64,000 nt of DNA, taken from Eucalyptus grandis. Taxonomy: Eukaryota > Streptophyta > Magnoliopsida > Myrtales > Myrtaceae. Positions 43,290-55,477 of this stretch are shown here, in pieces. The first letter of the stretch is position 1. Each line of letters starts with the position of its first letter. The DNA lies in contig NC_052613.1 in the NCBI RefSeq assembly GCF_016545825.1, forward strand, positions 7,688,001 to 7,752,000, in the 5' to 3' direction. The notes beneath the pieces were generated by a model. The model was not told where the DNA came from and ran no database searches. It saw only the letters and a program-made list of their open reading frames with translations. A program made the translations under genes and the position numbers.

Positions 43290-44757
43290 CAACATGGACT
43301 CAATTATAACATTTTCAATTACAACGTCTCCATTTTTGACCAAGTCCTTAACAGTATAATTTTTTATCTCCATGTGTTTGGACGCATTACTAATCTTAGC
43401 ATGCTTGGAATAAAACTATGCTGCAGTGTTGTCATAGTAGATCACCATAGGTCTAGTAATAGAGTCCACAACACACAATTCTGAGATTAAATTTCTGAGC
43501 CAAACTGCTTGAATCGACGCGCCGTAGCACGCTACAAACTCAGCATACATTGTAGAGTTCGTAATCAAGATTTGCTTTGTGCTCTTTCAAGAAATAGCAC
43601 CTTAAGCAATCATAAAAATATATCCAGAAGTTGATTTTCTATCATCTGAACAACTAGCAAAATCAGCATATGAATATCCAATCACTTTTAGGTCCTCAAC
43701 TCTGCTATATACAAGCATGAAGTCCTTTGTTCGTTGTAGATATATCATCACCTTCTTAGCTGCAACCCAATGTTCTTGACCTGGATTCAACAAATATCTT
43801 CCAAGAGTATTCATAGCAAAAGCAATATCAGGTCTGGTACATACTTGTGCATATATAAGACTGCCAACTGCACTAGCATATGGAACATTTTTCATGACTT
43901 CCTTTTCAACATCATTCTTGGGGCATTGTTCTATACTTAATTTATCTTCTTTTACAATAGGAGCTTCACCTGACTTACAGGTCTGCATATTAAATCTTTT
44001 CAAAACACGATCTATATAACTTTTTTGAGATAACCCCAGAACTTTCTTAGATTTGTCATGATAAATCTCAATGCCTAGAACAAAAGAGGCTTCCCCAAGA
44101 TCTTTCATATCAAACTTTGTAGATATAAAAATTTTGGCGTCATTCAATAGATCAATATCACTGCTAGCAAGTAAAATGTCATCTACATAAAGTACTAAGA
44201 AAATATATTTATTCCCACTTACTTTCATGTAGATGCATTGATCAAACTTATTTTCTTCAAAGCCAAATGATCTTACAACTTTGTGAAATTTTAAGTACCA
44301 CTGACGTGATACTTGTTTGAGACCATATATGGACCTTTAAAGTTTGCACACCATATGCTCTTTCCCTGCTTCTTTAAACCCTTTAGATTGCTGCATATAT
44401 ACTTCTTCATCTAGATCTCCATTTAGAAAAGCTGTCTTGACAGCCATTTGGTGAAGCTCTAAATCAAAATGAGCCACCAAAACCATGATTATCTGAAAAG
44501 AATCTTTAGTAGATACTAGGGAAAATACTTCATTATAATCAATACCTTCTTTTTGTGTGTACCCTTTTGCGACTAACCTTGCCTTGAATCTCTCTATGTT
44601 GCTTTTATTGTCTTTCTTGGTTTTGAATACCCATTTGCAGCCGATCGATCTATGCCCAGGTAAATCAACAAGTTTCCATACTTGATTAGTTGACATGGAA
44701 AACATCCCGTCCTTCATCGCTCCTAACCATTTATTTGCATGATCACTATTAAGAGCT
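43290..44757 (-). pseudogene. Copia A reverse transcriptase / RNase H pseudogene
   Basis: 44717-44337 starts the RT: WKLVDLPGHRSIGCKWVFKT, FKARLVAKGYTQKEGIDYNE, DVKTAFL-type VKTAFLNGDLDEEVYMQQSK. 44228-43602 continues with FLVLYVDDILLASSDIDLL (the YVDD catalytic box), KFDMKDLGEASFVLGIEI, CTRPDIAFAMNTLGRYL and DFASCSDDRKSTSGYIF of RNase H. After a stop near 43600 the RNase H goes on in the same sense (ISWKSTKQ, STMYAEFVACYGASIQAVWL) to about 43290. A frame break lies near 44330 and stops at 44757 and 43600. Confidence 0.8.
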
Positions 44758-45800
44758 TATTTGAAGGTCATCATATCAACTACACTTCCAATGTCAAAAT
44801 CAGCTTCTCCAAGATAGACATGATAATCATTTAAAAGTGTTGGTTTTCTTTGTCGCTGTGATCTTCGCACAGGCATTTCTTGAGCCACGTCATTCATCTG
44901 GGGAATTTCATTTGTAATGGGATGATATATCGTCATATTTTCAGTATTTACTTCTTGCCGAATTTCCACACTGTTAGGATCTCGCATAAAATCATCATGT
45001 AAGATGGGCAATGGAATAGAGACTGTTTTATTTGGTTCTTCCATTTCGAAAGATTGAGAAGAACTCTTTTCAGTAACATCTAATTCTAGGAATTTGGCAA
45101 TTTGAGATTCAATGATTCTAGTGCCACGAGAAGGACAATAGAACCTATACCATTTAGAATGATCAGGATATCCAATAAAATAACATCTAGTAGTCCTCGA
45201 TTCGGTCTTCTTCTGAGAAGGATCATAAATTTTCACCTCTGCAGGATAACCCAAAACTTGAAAATGATTCAAGCTTGGTTTCCTCCCTGTCCACGATTCA
45301 AAAGGTGTTTTCGGCACCAATTTACTAAGTACACGATTCAATATATAAGCTGCCATTTTAATTGCATCACCCCATAAGTATTCAGGCAAATTAGAACTGC
45401 CCATCATACTTTGTTTCATCTCCATGAGTGTGCGATTGCGCCATTCAGCTACACCATTCTGCTTAGGACTCCCAAGCATTGTATATTGAGCAACAATACC
45501 ACAGTCCTGCAAATATTTGGCAAACGGTCCATTTTGTTGTCCAGCCTTAGTATATCACCCATAATACTCAACACCGCAATCAGATCTGACAATCTTGATA
45601 ATTTTTCCCAATTGTTTCTCAACTTCAGTACAAAACACTTTAAACATTTCAAGAGCATCAATATTCTCCTTAATTAGATAAACATAACAATAACGGGAGA
45701 AATCATCAATGAACATGATGAAGTACTTATTTTCACACAAGGTGGTTGAGTATGGCCCACTAATATCAGTGTGAATTATCTCCAATAGACTTTGACTGCA
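44757..45800 (-). pseudogene. Copia A integrase pseudogene
   Basis: 45785-45555: IHTDISGPYSTTLCENKYFI, DDFSRYCYVYLIKEN and VRSDCGVEYYG, giving the first two catalytic acids. 45512-44757: [19 protein letters not shown] with the Glu region shifted (usual PxxNGVxERxNRTL), [20 protein letters not shown], then [21 protein letters not shown] stop and frame break lie between 45555 and 45512. Confidence 0.75.
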
Positions 45801-46039
45801 AGTAGCGCCTTTCTTCTTTGTTTTATTTTATTTTCCCCTCACACAATTAATACAAGTCTCAATATCATCTGAGTCAAGAGGAGGAAGAATATCAGTCACG
45901 ATAAGTCGCTTTACCCGTTCTTTGGAGATATGCCCCAATCGCTTATGCCATAGCAATGCAGATCTATCTTTGATTAAAGATCTCTTAGCAACAATATTCT
46001 CAACATTGAAAGAGCAATATGGTCTATTAGGAGATAAGG

Positions 46040-47270
46040 ATAATCAATATAATCCATCAGACAAAACACAATTCCCAATAATTGTGGAATCGTAACTCAA
46101 ATCCACACTTTTATTCGCAAAATGAAGACAATATCCAGCTTTGTCAAGTGAAGAAAGAGATACTAAGTTTCTCCTAAAATTAGGAACATAAATGACATTG
46201 TTCAAGACAAGCTGAAAACCAGAATCTAAATTCAAAAACAACTGTCCCTATGCGCTCCACATCAACTCCAGTATTGTTTCCAACTTTAAGCTTTGACTTC
46301 CTCAGACTTGCACTCCTTAGATTTGTGAGACCTTGTAAAGCAGTAGTCACATGAACAGTAGCACCATAATCAAGCCACCAAGAATCCAAAGGAACATCAA
46401 CCAAATTTGATTCAAAGCAAACCAACAACTCACCTTGGTGACTTTCTTTTCTTGTTTTTAGCCAAGCTTGAAATTTGTAGCAATTGGTTCTCTTGTGACC
46501 CGCTTCTTGCAGTGAAAAGATTTAAAATCCTTATCTCCATTTCTCCTATAGTTCCTATTTTTCTTAAAGTCTTGTCATTTCTTTGGGCCATGAGCATTTG
46601 ACCCCTTAGGCTTCCATTTGCCTCTAGACGAACTCAACTTGGCATTGGCAGTTAAGTGGGCAGACTCATACTTTTCCTTCTTTAATTTCTCTTCCTCAGT
46701 CACACACTTAGTAATCAAGGCATTAACACTCCATGTTTTATTCTGAGCGCTATAAGCAGTCTTAATCTGGCTAAATTCAGCTGGCAAAACATTTAAGACG
46801 TGATGCACAATATAGTTTTCAGAAAGAACAATTTCATGGGTCTTAAGTTTGGACTGAATGTGGACCATTTTCAATATAAATTCTCTAACACCCATAGCAG
46901 CATCATACCTCATGTTCGTTAACTCACTCAGCAAGTTCCTAGCTTCAGCTTTATCTGAGACTTTATATCTTTCTCCCACTGCTTTAAGGAACTGTCTGGC
47001 ATTCGTATCTTCCGGCAAACCACTAATCAGATGCTCAGCAATAGATCTCTTCATAGCAATGAGGCTCATTCGATTAGATTTTTCCCATCTAGCATAATGG
47101 GTTTTGATCTGCAGTACTTTGATCATTGGGCCTGGCAGGTTCATCCTCACGTAGAGCCAAGTCCATATCAACGATATCCAAAGCAAACTCTATATCTTGC
47201 TTCCATCTCTTCAAGTTCAATCCAGTTAACATTTCAACCGTGGCATTGTTGTTATTTACAACAAAGGTAA
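46040..47270 (-). pseudogene. Copia A gag and protease pseudogene
   Basis: 47186-46575 is gag: KVLQIKTHYARWEKSNRMSL, ISGLPEDTNARQFLKAVGER, ELTNMRYDAAMGVREFILKM, VLNVLPAEFSQIKTAYSAQN. The zinc knuckle around 46480-46530 is broken by a frameshift (HCKK then ATNFKLG). 46428-46180 holds the protease start SWWLDYGATVHVTT, where the usual D(S/T)GA is DYGA. 46241-46044 has LNNVIYVPNFRRNLVSLSSL of the GAG-pre-integrase domain. Multiple stops. Confidence 0.75.
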
Positions 47271-48719
47271 CTGTTTAACACACATAATGCAATAAGATCA
47301 ATAATGGGCAATAAGCAACTCAACAAAAATAATTAGTACATCATAAACTCCCCTTTGGGCAGATGTATAATGCACCATTATTTTTCCCAGCATGAAATTT
47401 ATAAAAGCAACAACAAGGAGAATTATATATAATTGTCAAGGATCCATCCCCTTTGGGCAGACAAATCATTTAAATCATACATCTTCATAATATCAACATA
47501 GATGGGAATTACATATAATTTTCAAAACATTTATCCCTTTTGGGCAGATAAATATTTTTCAATTATACATCCCCATATTTTAAATATGGGAATTAAACTT
47601 TATGCTATTTTCCAAATTAATATACACAATAACTCCCTTTGGGCGAGTAATTGTATATATTAATCTTTTATCAATAGGGAACTCCAAAATTTATGCCCAA
47701 AATTCATTAAACAATATGAAACACTTTACAACATGTGCTTCCATTGATCATATTGCACTTTTCAAACAACAATTTTTGCCACAATTTGTTTTTAATTTTT
47801 ATTATTTTATTATTATATTATAATTATAATATTATTTAAATATTTCGGACTCCCGCGGGCCCAGGACCCGCGAGCAGCCCGAATCAGACAGCGGGGCCTA
47901 ACGTGCGCGCGGCCCAAGCTATTCTTTTCACTCCTTTAGGCCCAATATAATATTTGTTCTTATTCTGGTTTTGGGCTCACGCCTATGAACCAAGAAAAGA
48001 AAGTTTCTGGGCGTGAGCCCAGACCAACTTTAAAAACAAGGTTCTGGGCATAAAAATAAAATTAAGGTAGGATGGGCTTACACCCATCCACTTGCCCGGC
48101 CCGGCTGGAGGTCTTCAACCTTCAGCCGGGTCCCGAAGTTGCAGCAAACCGGGTCGCACGACCCGAAGCTCCAAAGGCACAAATTAACATGGTTTTTGAT
48201 GAAATTTCCTCATGGGTTTTACTTATAACATCAATTTAATTAACTAGATTTAATTAAACGGAGAAAACCCAACTAAATCCACCACATACAAGCTTGAAGA
48301 TTTCGGATCCAAGCCTCCCATGGCCGAAAAATATGTTTTCTTAAATTTAAGCCCTAAAAACTCAATTTAATACTTCAAAAGGACACTAAAACAAATATAT
48401 AACAATAACCATACAACGATTTGCATCGAACATCAATCAATTGCAAGTAATTCGAAAATTCTAGAACTTTTTCATGCATAAACCCTAGAATTTCAAATTC
48501 AAAATTCTCTCTCAATTCTCAACGAAATTATGCAAATTATATATGGTTGGAAAGATCTCGACATGTAGAACAAAAGCCCTATGGTTACGGGATTAATCAA
48601 ACAAAAAATCTACACAAAAAAATAATGCCCATATTCGGCTCAAAGAGGAGGATTTCGAATTTGTTCATAAAAAAAAACTTTGGGTTCTACAATCATATAC
48701 GATCTGCTCTGATACCATA
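47271..48719 (-). other. Copia A 5' leader with four reiterated CCCTTTGGGC motifs
   Basis: Long untranslated leader between gag and the 5' LTR. CCCTTTGGGC(A)G occurs at about 47351, 47449, 47535 and 47635 at 85-100-base spacing (one copy CCCTTTTGGGC). 47845-47930 is a GC-rich patch and 48080-48180 another, within otherwise AT-rich sequence. The primer-binding site TGGTATCAGAGC is at 48706-48717 on the minus strand. Confidence 0.7.
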
Positions 48720-49210
48720 TGTAGAAAATTATTCATGAAAAATTAATCAATTAAGAACAAACGGATCCATATATGATTGTAAAACACCGATCAATAAATA
48801 CAGCGAAATTAAAGCGTACCTGTTTGAGCCATTGCTTTACTTGCAGAAAAGTAGATCACTCTGATAATCAGGGATCTATTGGAATACCAAATCTTCCTCT
48901 CGATGACATATTTCAGTATAGGGCTTTTCAATGGGATCAAAGCAACTGATAGGTATAACCTACCCTTTTATATTTAGAGGGGACCTGAAACCCTAATCAA
49001 CAGCGTGTCACCCCTTCCCATTACGAGCTTCAGTCAAACACAATTGCCTACACTTTGCTGCTCAACTAGGCCCGTTAAAAATAGATGCCAATACCTAATT
49101 CAATCGATCACTTTAGGGTTTAACAAATATTGGAATATCCATTAATCCGATAATTTAAAATAGAAAATCAATTAATTAATGTAAGCCCATATTATAGGAA
49201 ATTTCCAACA
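48720..49210 (-). repeat. 5' LTR of copia A
   Basis: 491 bases; partner of 42030-42532; flanked by the CGTAT target copy at 49211-49215. Confidence 0.9.
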
Positions 49211-49215
49211 CGTAT

Positions 49216-49530
49216 ATCAATGATATACCACGTCATTGACAATGTGGTGTCCCATTGACTCACATATCTAAATGTTCACAATTGTTAAGTAACATGAAGA
49301 AATCAGCACACTTGACATCATCATTGCAGGAGATAATCCTTTATAATATTTGATGGAATCATGCTTTACAACACTACAAGGTTCGTTTGTCTAGATCCAA
49401 TCAAGGGATTAACTCACGGTTATAATTACCATTTTTCATAACAGTACTTGGATCTCCATGGTTCTTTTCTTGCTACAAGAATAGAGAATCAAAACTAAAC
49501 CAACATTCGTTAAGTAAAATCAATCAGCTA
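49216..49530. repeat. Rhomboid-linked unit block, copy 3 continued (right of copia A)
   Basis: Matches 33205-33430: CATTGAC(A/G)ATGTGGTGTC, AATCA(G/A)CACACTTG, TTTGTCTAGAT(C/T)CAATCAA in the same order. Completes the copy interrupted at 42029. Confidence 0.7.
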
Positions 49531-49548
49531 AATGGGGAAAACAAAGAC

Positions 49549-50300
49549 TCAACTGCTGGAGCTTGAAACTGGTATAGGAAGAGTGCTAGGCTTACTGGAA
49601 AATAAAATTCCATGGAGAGGCTTTCCATCTATGATAGTTTCAATGGTGTATCGATCACCAAAATTCTCCATCACTCTCCCTTGAAATATATGTTCACCTT
49701 GGACAGGTACCGATTGCTCATATGGATTACTTCGAGCACCTGCATTAAAGGTCCATAGCAACTTATGATTCGGCAAATAAAAGCAATAAAAAAACAACAG
49801 TATCACGATCACAATCCTATAAATTCTAGATAAGTGAAAACTCCAGTGAGACATCTACATTTGTATCTATTAATAATAGCAAGCAAAAACATGTAAAACA
49901 GACACTTGGCTTCTACTTCATGGACATTTTACTTACATGACAAAATCCTCAAACAAAGGTTCTTTGATTTGCAATTCAGTTCGTGGAATGTTTTGAAGAA
50001 GTTGTTGAGGGAAATTAATGGTCTGTGGATTCTAACGCGAGTGCTCATAGTTATTCACCCAAGCAATAAGAACTCTTCAAGGTAAACAAATATTTCAAGC
50101 AAGAATGACAGAGAGTTTTGGCGATCGTACACCATTTGCTAATAGCTACATCATGGCCATAATCCCACGACCTCCAGATAAGTGAAAACTCCAACGAGTG
50201 ATCTATATCAACATATAATAGCAAGGGAAGAAATGTAAAACAGGCACTTGGCTTCTGATTCATGGACAATTCAATTACTTGACAAAAATCTACAGCAGCA
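49549..50300 (-). pseudogene. Possible exon of unrecognised protein plus its partial tandem duplicate
   Basis: Minus strand: after an acceptor-like TTTAATGCAG at about 49740, the text reads GARSNPYEQSVPVQGEHIFQ then GRVMENFGDRYTIETIIDGK and PLHGILFS before a GTAAGC donor near 49590. It looks like a genuine coding exon (about 50 codons) but I cannot name the family. 50050-50300 repeats parts of 49690-49930 (CTTGAAATATTTGTT..., AAGTGAAAACTCCA, TGTAAAACAG(A/G)CACTTGGCT), a degenerate tandem copy. No complete gene can be assembled. Confidence 0.4.
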
Positions 50301-50514
50301 TGGAAATCTCTTTAGACAATTCTGAAGAAAATTTTCTCATTTCGTATGGTATATGGTGATTTGGTATCGAGTATGGTGACTTTGTCAGTTTATGAAATAA
50401 CAATTCACATGGAAAGAAATCTACAATGAGATCGGATCCAATTACTGAAAGTAAATACATAGATTTGACCAAAACAATAAATACGTAGAAACTACGTAGA
50501 CGTCACCCAGATTG

Positions 50515-50640
50515 TGGTAGCCTTAGTGCAACAGTAAAAGGCTACTCCATTGTGACCTATGGTCACAGATTCAAGCTGTGAAAATAGCCTCTCTAGAAAC
50601 TAGAGGTATGGCCGCATGCATAAACCGCGATATTGGTATG
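50515..50640 (+). mobile_element. tRNA-derived SINE fragment (Au-like)
   Basis: TGTGGTAGCCTTAGTGCAAC (A-box region) followed about 45 bases later by GGTCACAGATTCAAGCTGTG (B-box region) and CTCTCTAGAAACTAGAGGTA. The layout fits the tRNA-related head of plant SINEs. The 3' end is not clear and no target duplication was found. Confidence 0.6.
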
Positions 50641-51740
50641 ATCTTTCTGATTTAAGTACTCTTACAATCCAATCAACCCCGCCTCATACTCATTCAATTA
50701 AGAGATATGACATGAAAATGGTACAAGGCATAGATAACAACAAAAGACTGTCATCTTCCCCCAGCTACTTCTTTAAAACGCACTACTACCCAAATCGCAG
50801 ATCAACTAATCCTAGTCCTTATATACGGTTTTCTTGGTAGGCAACATTCCTCATCCATTTTTCAATACAATGACTCATAGTGACCCAAGATCCAGGTAAA
50901 ATCATATTAGTAAAATCTAACATATAGAAGAATTATCTGCGCAAGCTAGTGACTATGCTTTCTAAAATCCTACCTCTATTTCCATATTCAAAATATTTCA
51001 GATTTACAACCACAAGTTATGCCCACACATTAGCAACATATGTCACGCACTCTTATAACTAGGATAACAAACAAGTTTGAGAACTCATTGACGCTGTACT
51101 TTGTTTCAAAATTGACGAATTCTCCTTTACTATTTCTTCCAGACAAGTAACACATGCAACCTCGATATACCTTAAGAAAAGGTGCTTAGTCCTCACCAGA
51201 AGGGCATTTTGTCCATCCCTTCACAACTCTCTCTCACACACACATACATTTTGAAGCAGATGTTACTAGTTAGATCCTAGCAAGCGGAGCATAGTTGCAA
51301 AAGGGAGATCCCTAGCAAGCGGAGCATAGTTGCAAAAGGGCATGTTGTAGATTATCCTGGCAAAGCATCTGTTTCTGTTATGCAGCAATGACATATTCTT
51401 AGATATTCCTTTGGTCAAATAATCTTTTCAGTAGTCCATAACCTGATTCAACAAATAAATTTATATCTACATGCCCATGGTCTGGATATTTAGGAACTAG
51501 ATAGATAAATTCGTGGTTAAAATTAAATAAGATGGTGTTTATGGACATACACTTATCCTTGGGGTCTACGTATTGTTTGATAGAGTTGAAACAGTCATAT
51601 TGAGGTAGTGCTGATAAAGCAATTAGATCAGTTATGGCTCTCACTTTCAATATAGTTTCAGCGAAGTTGTGCCGAATATGTCCAGCTAAGTCACAATATC
51701 ACTATACTATGCCTAAGCACATGGTAACTCTACTAGCTCT
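50641..51740. other. Spacer without recognisable genes
   Basis: No supported coding region. A 35-base tandem duplication (AGCAAGCGGAGCATAGTTGC... ) lies at 51276-51344. The minus frame 51399-51650 has no recognisable domain. Confidence 0.45.
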
Positions 51741-52945
51741 AACTCTAATTTAGAAACAAACACTAGGGGGGAAATTCTATGACAAACTGATGAGGAATCC
51801 CATCGTTGAGAAGTTGAAAAGAGGCTCGTGCGGTGGAAAAACTTTATCTTTCTAGCGAAGGAAAAACACACTTATCAAGAGCACTCGAGCTTGCCAGTTT
51901 ACTTTCTTTCCCTCTTTCCTATCCTAGCGTCTGTGGTGAAAACATCGGAGGATATTCAGAGGAAGTTCTTGTGGGGCAGTACAGATGGAAGATGCAAATA
52001 TCACCTGGTGATATCGGGTCTGGTCAATTTATTTATATTTAGAGGTGGTTTATGAGTATGACCTTGGTCCTGTTGTAACAAGGCTTTGTCTGCAAATGGC
52101 TTTGTAGACATCTAAATGGCAAGAACCACATCTGGAGACAACTCAGACAAGTCAAAACAGCAAAATACGCACAAAGCAGAGAGCGTGGATCTCGAAGTAT
52201 GGGAGGAGTCTACATGGTGAAAAAGCAACTCTGGGACTCTTCCATGAAAAGTATTCTATCCATTCCTTAGTGGGGCTTCTATTCTATTTCAGCATTATGA
52301 TTGGTGCTCATCAACCACCTTAAAGACTCAGTTTCATACCTTATTCAGAATGACAAGCAACAAAGAAGCAATTCTTAAACCTTTGGATGAGTTGGGTAAA
52401 TGGCAAGATCGTTTGGCATGTTGAATTGTTGGAAACATTCATAATATGGAGTTGTAGGAAGTGTCTGATTTCTTTTCATTTTGCAGTGGATGCAAAGGTG
52501 AACCTTAAGGGTATTGATTCTGTAAAATGGTCATTGACAAAAATAAGGTGTTCGCCATGTATCTTATCGCTGGTGCATAAAGAAAGAGGAGAAAGAAAAT
52601 AAAGATTTCCTTGCAAGTTGATATGGATGAATTTTTTATTTTTTATTTTTATTTTTTTTGCTTGGGAAGCGCCTGGGAAAAGAATCTAACTATATATAAC
52701 ATGCAAAAACGAGGTCAGATTTTGGGTTGTCTTTGCAAAGAGGCAGCGAAATCTGTTGACAATTTATTTATATACGTTGGTTGGCGAATGATGCCTTGGA
52801 TTTGGTTAGGTCAGTTGAAGGCATTCAGTGGGTAAGTGCAGAGACTGTGCAAGAAGAGCTAAGAGATTGGTTTGGTGTACGCAATAACAAAGAGAAGAAA
52901 AGAATATTCAGTTGATCCCTGAGGCTATTTCTTGGCTGATATATA
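51741..52945 (+). pseudogene. Degenerate LINE fragment (post-RT and zf-RVT region)
   Basis: 51828-52055 reads KNFIFLAKEKHTYQEHSSLP, VYFLSLFPILASVVKTSEDI, then QRKFLWGSTDGRCKYHLV, the conserved region after RT in plant LINE ORF2 (normally IPxxVxxKIExIQRxFLWG). 52387-52560 has VKWSLTKIR, and 52640-52800 has WEKNLTIYNMQKRGQILGCL then CKEAAKSVDNLF, the zf-RVT domain. RT and RNase H are missing. A T-rich insertion at 52630-52660 and a TA run at 52940-52955 interrupt it. Not related in detail to the other two LINEs. Confidence 0.65.
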
Positions 52946-54100
52946 TATATATATTTTGGAGGGGGAAGGGAAGGGGGAAGGGAACATGAGAATCTTCAAT
53001 AAAATAGAGCCATTTTGTAAAAATTAGGAAGCGGGGACTTTTCACTTTCAACCTTATTATACGTAGAGATTGAACCTTGATGTAAATTGCTAAACTGAAC
53101 TAAGCACAAGACAAAGGGAATAAAGAACAAGTGGTAATTAGCATCAATTAATATGATCCCCATCTCCATGTCACCTTATGACTAAAACTTTAAACATCAA
53201 TCCTTAAATCAAAAACTACATAATATATAATAGTACGATTAAATTATTTGCAGTCACTATATAGCAGCAGCAACCAGATCATTTTGTTCATAAGCGCAAC
53301 TAATGTCGTAGTATCTAAAGCCACTGCCAAATAAAATGTGAATATAAAGCAAATAGCGACCTCGCAGATACTACACAAAAAATACACAACTATTGCTATA
53401 ATATGAAGCTCAAATCATAGATGAGATTCTAAAAATTCATTTTACGGAAAAAGACTGCAGAAGCTTAACTAATGAGAGTTTGTTCTCAACTCTGCCACTA
53501 AATAAGGGATTATATCATTATGCATGCCGCCAATTCTTATCAAGGAGAAGGTAAAATGCATAGGTTCAACAGACTTACAACACCTCATCCATACCACCAC
53601 GACCACAGCCAAACAGGGATATGATCTCATATTTATCTGCATGATAAAATAATGGGATGATACGAAATCGAAGACCCAGGATTAACCAACGAAAAGCTTA
53701 CAGAACTGAAGACAATAGGTATCATGAAAGATAGTTTCAAGTCTACATAAACAAATGCATAATGAATTAAATAGTTCTATCTTTGCAGCCATTCTTTCTC
53801 CCACCACCAAAACCTCATTTGAGAACATGGAAGTAAGCACATATCAGGTCCTGACCTGGCTGACCACAGATTGATAGCGGCACGGGTTGATATGAGCTTG
53901 TGGATACACCAACTTGCGCCAAAGCTTAATCATGTCCTACAGTTAAATTTTGTTCTTGGCACTTCAACTTCAGTTTCTTCCTCAGAGGTACCTCCTGTAG
54001 CCTTTGCTCATGTTCCCTAGTGAGTCCTAGAAATGATATAGGAAATAGACTCAGGTACACATATCGGGTAATGAAACCTGAATATCAACATAAACTAGCA
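52946..54100. other. Spacer with possible minus-strand exon
   Basis: No clear gene. At about 53950-54035 the minus strand reads FLGLTREHEQRLQEVPLRKK then LKLKCQEQNLTVG before a stop; it looks coding but is short and unassigned. The rest is AT-rich. Confidence 0.3.
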
Positions 54101-55400
54101 AAAGAACCTTGACAAGATATAATTTGAACCTGAGTGCAAGTGAGCTATATTTTTCTCCAATTCCTCCAACCACAACCAATGGCAGTTAGAGGACACTTCC
54201 TCCTATCACTCTTGTGACTGGCAGATTATAAGTTATGGACATCATGCACATGAGAAATTAACCAAATATAAACATTGGTGATGTTCATAGTTAACCCCAC
54301 CAATCAGACTGAGGGTTGGAGGGGACTTTGAAAAATATGGTCCGATAATTACTGCTATCAGCCAATTCCCTTTCAGCAAAACATTATCAAAGATTATCGC
54401 CTATACATGATTCACTAGCATTTAACATTCGATTTGGTGTAGACCACCTTATGGTTCTGTGTAAACAGAAAGCACTATGGTAAGACTATAGTAAGACCAA
54501 TTCCAAAATCCAAATCCTGTGTTTCAAACCCAAAGGAAAAGCCGTTTTTCTCCTTGAAAAAACTCAAAAAAGTGTGCTCGATACTTTACGAGCTGTACTT
54601 ATCGACTAAGCGCAAGAACAAACCAAACAATTGGCCCAAACCGCAATGCGTGCGTTTAATTACCTATAAAATGAGAATATTTGTGTTTCCCTTCCATCAG
54701 AGGTCAGGTAAGAAAGATTTGCCTATAAACTGGAAGAATTGATTAGATGCTCTAGATATTTACGAACCCAGTAAATCTCACCCTCGAATCATTGAACTTC
54801 ACGCAGAACCCGTATGGTCACAATGGTGAGATCCATCGGCTCGTGTGCATCCGGAGGCAATTATAGCCTTCCTGAGAATGTTTATATTTTTTAAGTAAAC
54901 AGACGTGTAAATTACTTGCCATGCTTTGGGAAGAACGTCCAAGAAAGACGACGGTTGCAGTAGAGCTCACCACTAAATAACTCAAATAAATATACTTTGC
55001 ACATCCTCATACAACCTGTATTGTTGGCCATCTTGACAGATACTATCACATCAAAGTGCTCTGCTGACAGAGTGGGCAACAATGACGATCAGGCCGATAC
55101 TTCCCGCTGCGGAATCAAGATAAGATCTCAACAAGTATTTCGGGCCACGCCATGCATGCAGCAAACATATACCAGCTACAATTAAGAGCTCATGTGATTC
55201 GGGCGATCCATTCCAATGGCCATTAACACACGACGTGGCACGATTAAAATTATTAAGTGGACAAATCGTATTGAATTGTAAAATTCGACTCAATATTAGG
55301 GGCAAAACTTCCTTCCCAAAAAAGGGGAAGGGGGAAAGGGAAAAGTGCCTTCCATAAAAAAGGAAGAAAAAAGAGAGTAGCGATCATAGTGAGGACAAAA
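54101..55400 (-). repeat. Duplicated-unit block with rhomboid exon relic
   Basis: 54130-54440 matches 40680-41000. 54450-54930 matches 26270-26804. 54910-55175 matches 32180-32440. On the minus strand at 55060-55165 the exon relic reads AWRGPKYLLRSYLDSAAGSI then GLIVIVAHSVSRAL, similar to the rhomboid segment upstream of the GxSG exon. This uninterrupted block is the empty-site reference for the LINE at 26815-32178. Confidence 0.65.
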
Positions 55401-55477
55401 AATAGGTTTGCCCTATGCTGTTGCTGTGTCTAAGTGAATTCTGTGCAATTCTGCTTCACAGGCCCGGACACATGCAC

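Larger units (their letters stand above)
42025..49215 (-). mobile_element. Ty1/copia retrotransposon A (7.18 kb), complete ends, degenerate coding region
   Basis: Element 42030-49210, LTRs 42030-42532 and 48720-49210, target duplication CGTAT (42025-42029 and 49211-49215). LTRs run TG...CA (TGTAGAAAATT ... TTCCAACA in plus orientation). Next to the 48720 LTR the minus strand has TGGTATCAGAGC, the initiator-tRNA-Met primer site of copia elements; next to the 42532 LTR it has AAGTGGGAGAA, the polypurine tract. Minus-strand order: leader, gag, protease, integrase, RT, RNase H. Many frameshifts and stops. The LTRs differ by several substitutions and indels, so it is older than copia B. Confidence 0.9.
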
